Below, piece by piece: positions 15,955-23,925 of a stretch of 33,488 nucleotides of DNA. Source of the DNA: an uncultured Ruminococcus sp. (lineage in GTDB: Bacteria; Bacillota; Clostridia; Oscillospirales; CAG-272). The stretch covers positions 1 through 33,488 of the forward strand of contig CADBSB010000146.1 in assembly GCA_902797235.1 (NCBI GenBank), written 5' to 3'. Below the pieces are notes generated by a model. That model was not told the DNA's origin and made no database searches. It saw only the letters and a program-made list of their open reading frames with translations. The translations under genes and the position numbers were made by a program. Position 1 is the first letter of the stretch, and the number at the start of each line of letters is the position of its first letter.

Positions 15955-17124
15955 TCACTTGGAAAAATCGGGGAACTCTATCGTACGTCTTTCTTTTATT
16001 GATATTTCCGATAAAGGAGTTACCGCCATCCAGCAGGCGGCGTCCTCGACGGTTATCGGGAAGGGTTTATTGTCAAGTATACATTCGGCGAATTCGTTAT
16101 AAACGAGGTAATCCATACCGCCGTGGCCGCCCTTTACGCCGTCGTGCAGGAATTTCTGCCAGACGGGATGCTCGTACTGCTCAAAATACGTGTCGGCGTT
16201 GTTCCAGTGCTTCGCCCAGTCGAAGTGCATGAATTCGTTGTGGTCGCGGTCGAGATATATGTAATTTCCGTCCTCGCAGTACATACCGCGCGTGCCTTGT
16301 ATCGTAAAGTTGCGGCTGTACGGGCGGGGAAGAGTGGTGTCGAGCGTGAGCGTTATGAGCTGACCGTTCGAACACTCGATTATCGTCTTTATGACGTCGC
16401 CCTGTTTGAATTTGAATTCGGCGAGAGATCTGTCGACGTTTTCATGTATCTTTGCGTAATCGTGCAAACCCGCGGACTTCGTCGCAAGGCTCGTGAGCGA
16501 GGCGAAGCGGTTGCCTCTGTTTATGTCAAGTATCTGTGCTATCGGGCCCAGATCGTGCGTCGGATAGTTTTCGCAGTTTCTGTTTTTGTAGTTTTCAAGT
16601 CTGTAATGGCGGTTTTCGCGCCCGAAAAGCACCTCCGTGCGAAGGTCATGTCTGTAACCGCCCTCACAGTTGACTATCTCGCCGAAAAGGCCGAGTGAGA
16701 CCATGTTCATAACGAGCATTTCGTACCTGCCGTAGCAGCAGTTTTCAAGCAGACAGAACGGCGTGCCCGTCTCCTTCTGCACCTTTACGAGCTCAAAGCA
16801 GTCGGATACGGAGTACGCGCCTCCGACCTCGCAGCCGACGGCGATACCGCGCCTCATCGCCTCAAAAGCTATCTTTAAATGATCCTCCCAGCCGGTGATT
16901 ATGAGCACCGCGTCGGGCTTTTCGTCAAGCACCTTTTCCCATTCCGTAAAGCCCAGCGGCTTTTTGCCCGTGTTTTCCTCCACGCACTTTACACCGGCCT
17001 CGGTTCTGTCCGCGTACCTGTCGCAGACGGCGATTATATTGTAGTTTTCCATTTCGCACAAGAGCGGGAGCATGAAATATCCTCTTGATCCGAGACCTAT
17101 GACGCCGATGTTCAGTTTTTTCAT
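15955..17124 (-). CDS. Gfo/Idh/MocA-fold protein, GH109-like
   Basis: The 389-residue product has an N-terminal Rossmann fold (IGVIGLGSRG) and a Gfo/Idh/MocA C-terminal domain. Internal segments ENCCYGRYEM, NMVSLGLFGEI, YRHDLRTEVLFG, NCENYPTHDLGPIAQILDINRGN and KGGHGGMDYLV match the pattern I know from GH109 alpha-N-acetylgalactosaminidases, which use NAD transiently to cleave glycosides. The His of HGGMD corresponds to a catalytic position in that family. The substrate is uncertain and a simple sugar dehydrogenase is possible. No signal peptide is seen, so it is cytoplasmic and would act on imported sugars. Its start overlaps the stop of the DUF4097-like gene by 4 bp (ATGA) and the zinc-ribbon gene follows after 24 bp, so it belongs to the GNAT-led operon. 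Confidence 0.85.
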   Translation of the reverse strand: MKKLNIGVIGLGSRGYFMLPLLCEMENYNIIAVCDRYADRTEAGVKCVEENTGKKPLGFTEWEKVLDEKPDAVLIITGWEDHLKIAFEAMRRGIAVGCEVGGAYSVSDCFELVKVQKETGTPFCLLENCCYGRYEMLVMNMVSLGLFGEIVNCEGGYRHDLRTEVLFGRENRHYRLENYKNRNCENYPTHDLGPIAQILDINRGNRFASLTSLATKSAGLHDYAKIHENVDRSLAEFKFKQGDVIKTIIECSNGQLITLTLDTTLPRPYSRNFTIQGTRGMYCEDGNYIYLDRDHNEFMHFDWAKHWNNADTYFEQYEHPVWQKFLHDGVKGGHGGMDYLVYNEFAECILDNKPFPITVEDAACWMAVTPLSEISIKERRTIEFPDFSK

Positions 17125-17984
17125 TTCTGTTTTACGCTTACCTTCGCGGATATGCCGTCAACGGTTATTTTGCCGCTTCCGTCTCCGAATTTGTAAGCCT
17201 TTTCCTCCGTTTTTTCATAATTTATCCCGTTTGCCTCAAGCGACGCGGTCACCCCCGTCAGCTTCAAGGTAAAATCAGCTTTTGTTACGTTCAGTATCAC
17301 GTCCGCGCTCGTACAGCTCACGTCGAGGTCGGCGATACCCTCCGCCTCCGCGGTCAGATCGCCCGATACGGATTTAAACGTCGTTTTACACAAAACGTCC
17401 TTAGTGCTTATTTCCGTATCGCCGGATACCGTGTTTACTTTTATTTCATTTGCTTTGCAGCCGACTAATTTGTTTGCGGCGGACACCGCGTCGCATCTTA
17501 TCAGCTCCGCCGTCACGCCGTTCATATAAAGGCCGGCGGATACGTTGTTTACGTTTATCAGCTTGAATTCACGACCGGCGGGAACGTACACCGTAAGCTC
17601 CTTTTCGAGCTTTGACACGGCGGAGGAGCGCACCTTCAGCCCGGATTTGCAGAACTGCACCGTAAGCTTGCCGTCCTCGGACAGATACCTCATTTTCAGG
17701 CTTTCCGACAACGTCTTGTTTTCCGTCGCCTCTCCTATCAAATCGCTTTTTTTGTCAAGCGACGACGTCTCGGCTATCTTTATCCCGTCCCCGTCGTACG
17801 TTTCTATCTTTACGCTGCCGCTTATCCAGTTTATCTCTATTTCGTCTATCTCGCCCGTTATAACGGCGTTTGTCGCCGCCGTGTACTTACTTTCGTTATC
17901 GTAGCTTGAATAGCTCGTAACGGAGCAGCCCGCAAGCGACAGCAAAACAGCCGAGATTAAAAGTATGACAACAGCTTTTTTCAC
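17121..17984 (-). CDS. DUF4097-like beta-repeat lipoprotein
   Basis: The 287-residue product has a lipoprotein signal (hydrophobic core, LSLAGC lipobox) and should be anchored outside the membrane. After it comes a repetitive beta-strand domain with segments such as ITGEIDEIEINWISGSVKI, LINVNNVSAGLYMNGV, IKVNTVSGDTEIST and FKSVSGDLTAEAEGI, the turn-rich pattern of DUF4097/adhesin-like beta-solenoid proteins. These are often associated with envelope stress systems; the molecular role is unknown. The start is GTG at 17982-17984, directly after the TAA of the GNAT gene, and the stop overlaps the GH109-like gene by 4 bp. Co-expression is therefore very likely. Confidence 0.78.
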   Translation of the reverse strand: MKKAVVILLISAVLLSLAGCSVTSYSSYDNESKYTAATNAVITGEIDEIEINWISGSVKIETYDGDGIKIAETSSLDKKSDLIGEATENKTLSESLKMRYLSEDGKLTVQFCKSGLKVRSSAVSKLEKELTVYVPAGREFKLINVNNVSAGLYMNGVTAELIRCDAVSAANKLVGCKANEIKVNTVSGDTEISTKDVLCKTTFKSVSGDLTAEAEGIADLDVSCTSADVILNVTKADFTLKLTGVTASLEANGINYEKTEEKAYKFGDGSGKITVDGISAKVSVKQK

Positions 17985-18506
17985 TTATTCGATACCCAAC
18001 CTTTTATAAACTTCGTTCCATCTGTTTTCGTGTTCCTCGTCCGGTATCGCGGGGTAGAAACCGGCGCGCAGGTAGCTTTTTATCGCGGGCAGTCTGAAAT
18101 CGTCGGTGGTAAGGTACGCCGTCTCCATACCCGCGGATATCAGCGTTTTTACGGCGAGGCCGCTCATAAAGGTGCCGACGCCGCGCCCCCTGAATTTTTC
18201 TCTGCACGCGACCATGTGGATATAGCCCTCTTTTTTCTCATGATCGCATATAACGGCCACCGTCGCCGCGGGCTCGCCGCCGTGCTCTATCATAAAGAAT
18301 TTGTCGTATTCAAGCTCGCCGTGGCTGTACATACAACTGTAAAAGAAATCCTTATTCTCCCGTTTTTCCGTCAGCCCCTCGGCGACTGTGTCGAGCCACG
18401 CGTTAATATCCTTGTCGGAGCCGTCGAACGTGCGGACGGTAAATCCGTCCGGCGCCTTTATCTCGGGCGCTCCGCCCTTTTTCCATACCATTTTGAGCTG
18501 TTCCAT
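17985..18506 (-). CDS. GNAT family N-acetyltransferase
   Basis: The 173-residue product has the GNAT fold. The acetyl-CoA-binding motif is VACREKFRGRGVGTFMSGLAV (about 104-124), following strands with AATVAVICDHEKKEGYIHMV; the C-terminal motif is AYLTTDDFRLPAIKSYLRAGFYPA. The substrate cannot be read from sequence. The ATG has AGGAAGG 6 bp upstream and a strong promoter, making this the first gene of the operon that continues with the DUF4097-like lipoprotein, the GH109-like protein and the zinc-ribbon membrane protein. Confidence 0.88.
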   Translation of the reverse strand: MEQLKMVWKKGGAPEIKAPDGFTVRTFDGSDKDINAWLDTVAEGLTEKRENKDFFYSCMYSHGELEYDKFFMIEHGGEPAATVAVICDHEKKEGYIHMVACREKFRGRGVGTFMSGLAVKTLISAGMETAYLTTDDFRLPAIKSYLRAGFYPAIPDEEHENRWNEVYKRLGIE

Positions 18507-18529
18507 GAAACACCTTCCTGTTCATCCTA

Positions 18530-18558
18530 ATAATACCACATCGGAAACGTATTGTCAA
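18530..18558 (-). promoter_or_regulatory. Sigma-A promoter of the GNAT-led operon
   Basis: On the minus strand a perfect TTGACA (18553-18558) and TATTAT (18530-18535) are 17 bp apart, with a predicted start near 18523. It is back-to-back with the plus-strand promoter at 18601-18629. Confidence 0.82.
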
Positions 18559-18600
18559 GTAATGTTTTTAATTAGATTAAATAAAATATCGTAAAAGGTC

Positions 18601-18629
18601 TTGATTTTTATTGTATGATATGATATAAT
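18601..18629 (+). promoter_or_regulatory. Sigma-A promoter of the phosphodiester glycosidase gene
   Basis: TTGATT (18601-18606) and TATAAT (18624-18629) are 17 bp apart with an extended -10 TGA just before the box. The start near 18636 leaves about 24 nt before the ATG at 18660 and argues against a TTG start at 18642. Confidence 0.8.
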
Positions 18630-18659
18630 TTCCACATACTTTTGAAAGATCACAAAAAA

Positions 18660-19874
18660 ATGAAAGACAAAACGAGGAAAAAAGAATATACCCCCGTAAG
18701 AGGGGATGAAAACCGCCGCTACAAGGCGGAGCATAACAAGGGGACCGCAAAGAAGTACGACGCGTCGTACTATTGGGGTTTTGCTCTGCGCGTCTTCTAC
18801 CGCATAATACTTATCATCGTTACGGTCGCGCTGCTCTCCGTGTTCGGCGTGTATCTCACCGTCAATACGATAGCCCACGGCCCGTCGGAGACGGTGCGCA
18901 ACACTCTCGTTCAGATGGCGCTGCAGTCATCCGCCGCGAAATGGGTACCGAATCTTTTCCTGTCGCAGGACGAGATAGACGAGATTATGAAAAAGAGCGA
19001 GGAGAAGGTCATAGAGGAGGTCGACGTTGTACCGGTCGACACGGGCGACGTTACGGGCCCCGTGATAATCCCGATCGACCCCGAAAACGGCGAGGCTGAG
19101 CCGCCCGATATATCCGACGGCATAGAGTACATAACAGACACCGCCGGGACTTTCCGCGCGTATATAATGATAGTACACGACCCGTCAAAGGTCTTTGTCG
19201 GCGTGTCGAGCAATAATTTCCCCGACGCGACAAGAGGGCAGAGGATATACGACGCCGCGGATAAATACAAAGCCATAGCCGCGATAAACGGCGGCGAATT
19301 CCAGGATACCGGCGGCGTGGGCTTGGGCGAGCGCCCGATTGGTCTTACGTACTCGCAGGGCAAATGCGTCTACAACGACGGAAAAAAGCGCACGTTCATA
19401 GGGATCGACAATAATAACAAGCTCGTCGTAGCGGAGTCTATGACGAAAGAGCAGGCGGACGCTCTCGGCATACGCGACGGCGTTTCCTTCCAGTCTGGCA
19501 ACGTGCTCATAGAGACGAAGGACGGCGTTACGCTCCGTTATTCCGCGCCGAACAACACAGGCAAGGCGCAGAGAACGGCGATAGGGCAGAGAGCCGACGG
19601 AAAATTCATATTCATAGTAACGGACGGCAGATCGGCGTCCTCTCTCGGTGCGGATTACGACGATATAATAAATATGATGCTCAAATACGGCGCGATAAAC
19701 GCCGGTATGCTCGACGGCGGCTCGTCCGCGATGATGTAGTACAGAAATTATATAAGCAAATTTAACGTAGATGAAAGCGAACTTGACGAATATCAGAAGC
19801 TCGGACTTGTAAACAAATACAAGGCGTTCACGCGGCCGAGGTATCTTCCCACGTTCTTTATGGTGGCGCCGTGA
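18660..19874 (+). pseudogene. Phosphodiester glycosidase family protein interrupted by in-frame TAG
   Basis: The reading frame opens with a basic cytoplasmic segment and one transmembrane helix (about 41-66), then a NAGPA/DUF2233-type phosphodiester glycosidase domain: AINGGEFQDTGG, GERPIGLTYSQG, QRTAIGQRADGKFIFIVTDGR and MLDGGSSAMM. TAG at 19737-19739 stops it just after the conserved DGGSS motif. The same frame continues for 44 codons with a family-typical end (KAFTRPRYLPTFFMVAP) to a TGA at 19872-19874 that overlaps the next ATG by one base, the arrangement of a coupled operon. So the natural end is 19874 and the TAG is an interruption: a nonsense mutation, a sequencing error or a readthrough site. 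The truncated product lacks the last core strand. The ATG at 18660 has only a weak ribosome site (GAAAGAT). Confidence 0.78.
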
Positions 19875-20992
19875 TGAAAAAAGTATTCAGGTTCAGATGG
19901 ACAAGTCTATTATTTTATATAGCCCTGTGTGTTATAATCGCCGCGGGGCTTATAGCCGTTATAGTCGTACAGCCGCCGGTAAGACAGTGGCTTGCGGATT
20001 TTGAAAATTCGTACGAGATGTACGACCCGAAAAATCAGATACAGAGTATTTTCGACGAATATTTTTCAAGCCCCGACGTTGACAAGCTGTTGAGCATGAG
20101 CGAGGACAGACCGACGTACAGCGCGCCCGACACGTACGAGGACGCGGTGAAAAGGTACGCCGAAAAGATAAACGGCAAAACTATGACGTACGGCTATCTC
20201 GTCGGTACGGATCAGAAGGTCATAAACGTAAAGGCCGACGGCAAGGTAGTGGCGCGGTTTTCGGTAAAGGAGACGGATACAAAGGAGTACAACGCCTTTA
20301 TTTTCAAACTGTCAAGACCCGTTTACGAGCTTGACAAGGTCAATCTGTTTTTCGATAAGCCGACGGAATCCGTAAGCGTCATGCTGCCCGAGAGGTACAC
20401 GGCGTACGCGGGCGAGGTCGAGCTCGGTGACGAGTACGTCGTATCGGCAGGCATAAAGGACGACGAAAGAGAAACCGTGCCGGACGGCGCGTTCTTGTTC
20501 ACCTACAAGGTCTGTTCGATCTTTGGTCTTTACAACAAGCCGGTAATTACGGTAAAGGACAGAGACGGAAATGACGTTATACTTGATTACGACGAGGAAA
20601 AGAACCTCTATTCATGCAAATATGAATACAGCGAAGAACTGAAAGCCGAGTATTCGGAATACGTTTTGAAGGCGCTTGAGCAGTACGCGATATATATGCA
20701 GAACGACGCGAGATTCAAGACGGTCGCGCCGTATTACGACCCGGACACACAGCTTTATCGGGATATATACGAAAACCCCGGCAGCTTTGTCATGGAGCAC
20801 GATGGATTCAATTTCCAGAAGGAGGAAACGTCTGAATTCTTCGACTACAAAGAGGTCATTTCCTGCCGCGTGAAGTTCGAGCATCACCTGACGCGAAAGA
20901 ACAGAGAGGACTACATAGACAGGATAGATACGACGATATATCTGAGAAAAGTCGACGGAGAGTATAAGATATTCTATCAGGTAAGTCATTAA
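19874..20992 (+). CDS. Unknown single-pass membrane protein
   Basis: The 372-residue product has a short basic N-terminus and one transmembrane helix (about 11-34: SLLFYIALCVIIAAGLIAVI), followed by an extracytoplasmic domain of about 335 residues rich in charged and Tyr residues, without cysteine pairs or a motif I recognise. The C-terminal part (about 250-372) looks alpha+beta and ends in strands (TTIYLRKVDGEYKIFYQVSH) reminiscent of NTF2-like or DUF4878-type domains; this is only an impression. The ATG overlaps the TGA of the interrupted upstream frame (TGATG); an in-frame GTG one codon earlier is possible. It shares the promoter at 18601 and ends at the terminator at 20999. If ribosomes stop at the upstream TAG, coupled translation of this gene should fall. 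Confidence 0.75.
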   Translation: MKKVFRFRWTSLLFYIALCVIIAAGLIAVIVVQPPVRQWLADFENSYEMYDPKNQIQSIFDEYFSSPDVDKLLSMSEDRPTYSAPDTYEDAVKRYAEKINGKTMTYGYLVGTDQKVINVKADGKVVARFSVKETDTKEYNAFIFKLSRPVYELDKVNLFFDKPTESVSVMLPERYTAYAGEVELGDEYVVSAGIKDDERETVPDGAFLFTYKVCSIFGLYNKPVITVKDRDGNDVILDYDEEKNLYSCKYEYSEELKAEYSEYVLKALEQYAIYMQNDARFKTVAPYYDPDTQLYRDIYENPGSFVMEHDGFNFQKEETSEFFDYKEVISCRVKFEHHLTRKNREDYIDRIDTTIYLRKVDGEYKIFYQVSH

Positions 20993-20998
20993 AATGAA

Positions 20999-21023
20999 GG
21001 GTCGCCGGAGGGCGGCCCTTTTT
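20999..21023 (+). terminator. Intrinsic terminator of the 18660-20992 operon
   Basis: An 8-bp stem with one G-T pair (GGGTCGCC / GGCGGCCC), a GGAG loop and TTTTT lie 6 bp after the stop codon. Confidence 0.9.
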
Positions 21024-21024
21024 A

Positions 21025-21112
21025 AGTTATATTCGCCTGCGGCGAGTTGTATTTGGCTGACGCCAAGTTATATTCGCCTGCGGCGAGTTATATTTGCTTC
21101 GCAAGCTGAATT
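21025..21112 (+). repeat. Linker-plus-hairpin repeat array, inverted relative to 12546-12650
   Basis: The linker AGTTATATT, or a one- to two-base variant, occurs at 21025, 21045, 21066, 21086 and 21104. The segments between are hairpins: CGCC-TGC-GGCG twice, TGGC-TGAC-GCCA and TGC-TTC-GCA. Against the 12546 array, CGCC/GGCG replaces TGCC/GGCA, so both arms changed together. The array lies immediately after an intrinsic terminator. Confidence 0.85.
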
Positions 21113-21120
21113 CGGCTGCG

Positions 21121-21159
21121 GGAACCCCCACCGCTCTCCGGTTCGCGGCGGGGAACCCC
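21121..21159. repeat. GGAACCCCC...GGGGAACCC hairpin element, copy 1
   Basis: Conserved ends GGAACCCCC and GGGGAACCCC enclose a variable GC-rich arm (ACCGC...GCGGC). Copies with the same ends occur at 30695-30727 and 30768-30802. Confidence 0.7.
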
Positions 21160-21187
21160 TTTCCGCCGAGCTATAGGAGGCGAATTT

Positions 21188-21273
21188 AATTTAGCTGAAA
21201 ATCTTTGATTTTCAATTTAGCTGTAAGTCTGAAGACTTCAATTTAGCTGCGAGCGAAAGCGAGCAATTTAGCT
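21188..21273 (+). repeat. AATTTAGCT-linker repeat array, four linkers
   Basis: AATTTAGCT occurs at 21188, 21214, 21240 and 21265, separated by 17, 17 and 16 bp. The first two segments are hairpins (GAAAATC-TTT-GATTTTC; AAGTCT-GA-AGACTT). The third is a direct repeat of GCGAGC around GAAA. The linker differs from the neighbouring AGTTATATT family. No gene is seen between 20993 and 21441. Confidence 0.8.
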
Positions 21274-21377
21274 CATATTTCATTCAATTCAAATGTGATT
21301 TGTGATAATTTAATAAAAAAATTTATAAAAAAAGCGTATGTTTTGCAATTTGACGGTAAGAAATTTTGCAAAAACAC

Positions 21378-21406
21378 TTGCTTTTTTTTTATTTTTAGTA
21401 TATAAT
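21378..21406 (+). promoter_or_regulatory. Sigma-A promoter of argS
   Basis: TTGCTT (21378-21383) and TATAAT (21401-21406) are 17 bp apart; the start near 21413 leaves a 29-nt leader, too short for a T-box. Just upstream, TTTTGCAA (21341-21348) and TTGCAAAA (21366-21373) form an inverted repeat of unknown meaning. Confidence 0.78.
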
Positions 21407-21441
21407 ATAACACCACTAACTAAAACGGGAATAGAGTTACA

Positions 21442-23148
21442 ATGAAATCGTTAAAGAAAAAAGTTTCATCCGCGGTCTATAAAGGGCTTTTGCAGATAAA
21501 GCCCGATATATCACTTGACGAGGCGGAAATATCAACTTACCTCGCCTACCCGCCCGATCCGACGATGGGCGACCTTGCGCTGCCGTGCTTCAAGTTTTCA
21601 AAGGAGCTTCGCATGGCGCCTCCGGCTATCGCCGCAAAGCTGGCGGAGGGATTTGAATGCGAGGGCATAGCAAAGGCGGAGGCCGCCGGCGGCTATCTCA
21701 ATTTAAAGATCGACCGCGGCGCGTTCTGCAAGAGCATATACGAAAGCGTAGTGAACGCGGACAAGCCGTACGGTTCATCCGACGCAGGCGCGGGCAAGAC
21801 GGTCGTTTTGGACTACTCCTCGCCTAACGTCGCAAAGCCGTTCCATATAGGGCACTTAGGCACTACGGTGATCGGTCATTCGCTTAAAAAGATGCACGAG
21901 TTTGCCGGTTACAAATGTATCGGCGTAAATCACTTGGGCGACTGGGGAACGCAGTTCGGCAAGCTGACCGTCGCGTACCGCAAATGGGGCGACAAGGAAG
22001 CGGTCGAGCAAAAGGGCATAGACGAGCTCGTTGCGCTTTACGTCAGATTCCACGAGGAAGCGGAAAAAGAGCCGGAGCTGAATGACGAAGCCCGCGCGGC
22101 TTTCACCGCGCTGGAGCACGGCGACCCCGAAATAACGGCTCTGTGGCGCAAATTCATAGAGATAAGCATAGAAGAGTACAAAAAAACGTACAAACAGCTC
22201 GATATCGAATTCGACTACTACACGGGCGAGAGCTTCTATACCGATAAAATGCCCGCGGTCGTCGACGAGCTGAAAGAGAAAAACCTGCTCACGCTCGACG
22301 ACGGAGCCTCGATCGTCGACCTTGAAGCGTACGGAATGCCTCCGTGCCTTATCTTAAAGCGCGACGGCTCGACGCTGTATCCGACGCGCGACATAGCCGC
22401 GGCTATATACCGCAAAAACACGTTTGACTTTGACAAGTGCATATACGTGACCTCAGCCGGTCAATGCCTGCACTTCGCTCAATGGTTCAAAGTCCTTGAG
22501 CTTATGGGCAGGGAATGGTATAAAGATTTAGTCCACGTACCTTACGGCACGGTGTCGTTAAACGGCTCCAAGCTCGCGACGCGTACCGGCAACGTGGTGC
22601 TGTTAAAGGATCTGTTTGCCGAGGCGATAGACAAAGCGGCGGCGATAATGGCGGAGAAAAATCCGGAGCTTGCGGGAAGAGCAGACGTCGCGGAATCCGT
22701 CGGCGTCGGCGCGGTGGTGTTCTACTACCTGTCATCGAACCGTATGCGCGACATAAACTTCGTACTTGAAGACGCGCTTAATTTTGACGGCAACACCGGT
22801 CCGTACGCGCAGTACACGTACGCGAGGACCTGCCAGATACTGCATAAGGCAAGCGGCTTTGAGGCGGGCGATTTCACACCGAACGACGATGAATTCGCAC
22901 TCTGTAAAACCCTGTCCTTGTTCCCCGAAACGTTCGATTCCGCGCTTTCCGAATACGAGCCTTCGATAATAACGAGATACGTTTTGCAGCTCTGCGCGGA
23001 TTTCAACAGATTTTATCATAACTGTCCCGTACTTACGGCGGAAACGGAGCAGCTTAAAGCGCAGCGTTTAGCGCTCGTACAAAGCGTCAACGTCGTGCTT
23101 GCAAACGCGCTTGAGCTTATATGCGTCCGCCACCCCGAAAAGATTTGA
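21442..23148 (+). CDS. argS: Arginine-tRNA ligase
   Basis: This class I synthetase of 568 residues charges tRNA-Arg. The N-terminal add-1 domain (about 1-110) that recognises the tRNA D-loop is followed by the signature DYSSPNVAKPFHIGHLGTT (about 116-134), the usual ArgRS HIGH segment. The KMSKS position reads KLATRTGNVV, one of the degenerate forms common in ArgRS. The C-terminal helical anticodon-binding domain contains YAQYTYARTCQIL, the family signature, and ends at RHPEKI. The start ATG has only a weak ribosome site (AGAG). It heads an argS-yebC-hppA-murQ string on the plus strand. Confidence 0.96.
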   Translation: MKSLKKKVSSAVYKGLLQIKPDISLDEAEISTYLAYPPDPTMGDLALPCFKFSKELRMAPPAIAAKLAEGFECEGIAKAEAAGGYLNLKIDRGAFCKSIYESVVNADKPYGSSDAGAGKTVVLDYSSPNVAKPFHIGHLGTTVIGHSLKKMHEFAGYKCIGVNHLGDWGTQFGKLTVAYRKWGDKEAVEQKGIDELVALYVRFHEEAEKEPELNDEARAAFTALEHGDPEITALWRKFIEISIEEYKKTYKQLDIEFDYYTGESFYTDKMPAVVDELKEKNLLTLDDGASIVDLEAYGMPPCLILKRDGSTLYPTRDIAAAIYRKNTFDFDKCIYVTSAGQCLHFAQWFKVLELMGREWYKDLVHVPYGTVSLNGSKLATRTGNVVLLKDLFAEAIDKAAAIMAEKNPELAGRADVAESVGVGAVVFYYLSSNRMRDINFVLEDALNFDGNTGPYAQYTYARTCQILHKASGFEAGDFTPNDDEFALCKTLSLFPETFDSALSEYEPSIITRYVLQLCADFNRFYHNCPVLTAETEQLKAQRLALVQSVNVVLANALELICVRHPEKI

Positions 23149-23166
23149 TGATAAGGAGAAAATGAT

Positions 23167-23895
23167 ATGTCAGGACACAGCAAATGGAAAAACATAATGC
23201 ACAAAAAGGAAAAGACGGACGCCGCAAGGGCTAAGGTCTTTACCAAAATAGGCAAGGAAATGGCGATAGCCGTACGCGAGGGCGGCCCCGATCCCGTGTC
23301 GAACAGCAAGCTCCGCGACCTAATAGCGAAGGCTAAGGCGAACAACGTCCCGAACGACAATATCGACAGGATCATAAAGAAAGCGTCGGGCGCCGACAGC
23401 GTCGCGTATGAAAAAGTCACGTACGAAGGGTACGGCATAGGCGGCGTGGCGGTCATAGTCGAGGCTATGACGGACAACAGAAACCGCACCGGCGGCGATG
23501 TAAGACATTACTTTGACAAATTCGGCGGCAATCTCGGTCAGACGGGCTGCGTTTCGTACCTGTTTGCCGACAAGGGCACGATAATAATGGAAAACGACGG
23601 CAAGATAAACGAGGACGAGGTCATGGAGGCGGCGCTTGAAGCCGGAGCCGAGGACTTCGACGTAACGGACGAGGCGTTTGAGATAACGACCGCGCCGGAC
23701 GATCTCGGCGCCGTCACCGAGGCGCTCACCGCCAAGGGCTATTCGATAATATCCTCCGAACAGGAGAAGATACCGTCCATGTACGTAACGTTATCGGACG
23801 AGGAGCAGATAAGAAAAATGGGACTGCTCTTAGAAAAGCTCGATGAAAACGACGACGTAACGGACGTATGGCACAACTGGGAGAACGAAGAATAA
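23167..23895 (+). CDS. yebC: YebC/PmpR family DNA-binding or translation factor
   Basis: The 242-residue product starts with MSGHSKWKNIMHKKEKTDAARAKVFTKIG, which I recognise (written here only to identify the family opening SGHSKW and KxFTKIGKE). The middle EVTYEGYG-like segment and the C-terminal VTDVWHNW complete the family pattern. YebC proteins were described as transcriptional regulators, and some members act on ribosomes stalled at proline stretches (established knowledge); which role applies here is open. It follows argS after 18 bp with AAGGAG upstream of the ATG, so the two are probably co-transcribed. Confidence 0.95.
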   Translation: MSGHSKWKNIMHKKEKTDAARAKVFTKIGKEMAIAVREGGPDPVSNSKLRDLIAKAKANNVPNDNIDRIIKKASGADSVAYEKVTYEGYGIGGVAVIVEAMTDNRNRTGGDVRHYFDKFGGNLGQTGCVSYLFADKGTIIMENDGKINEDEVMEAALEAGAEDFDVTDEAFEITTAPDDLGAVTEALTAKGYSIISSEQEKIPSMYVTLSDEEQIRKMGLLLEKLDENDDVTDVWHNWENEE

Positions 23896-23925
23896 TACCT
23901 GACTGACAGTCGGAGGAAATATACA

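Noticed and set aside
8408..19739. General reassignment of TAG to an amino acid in this organism
   Set aside because: Only one conserved gene is interrupted by TAG, all other genes are intact with normal TAA/TGA ends, and the other TAG is followed at once by a strong ribosome site. Kept only as a test to run.
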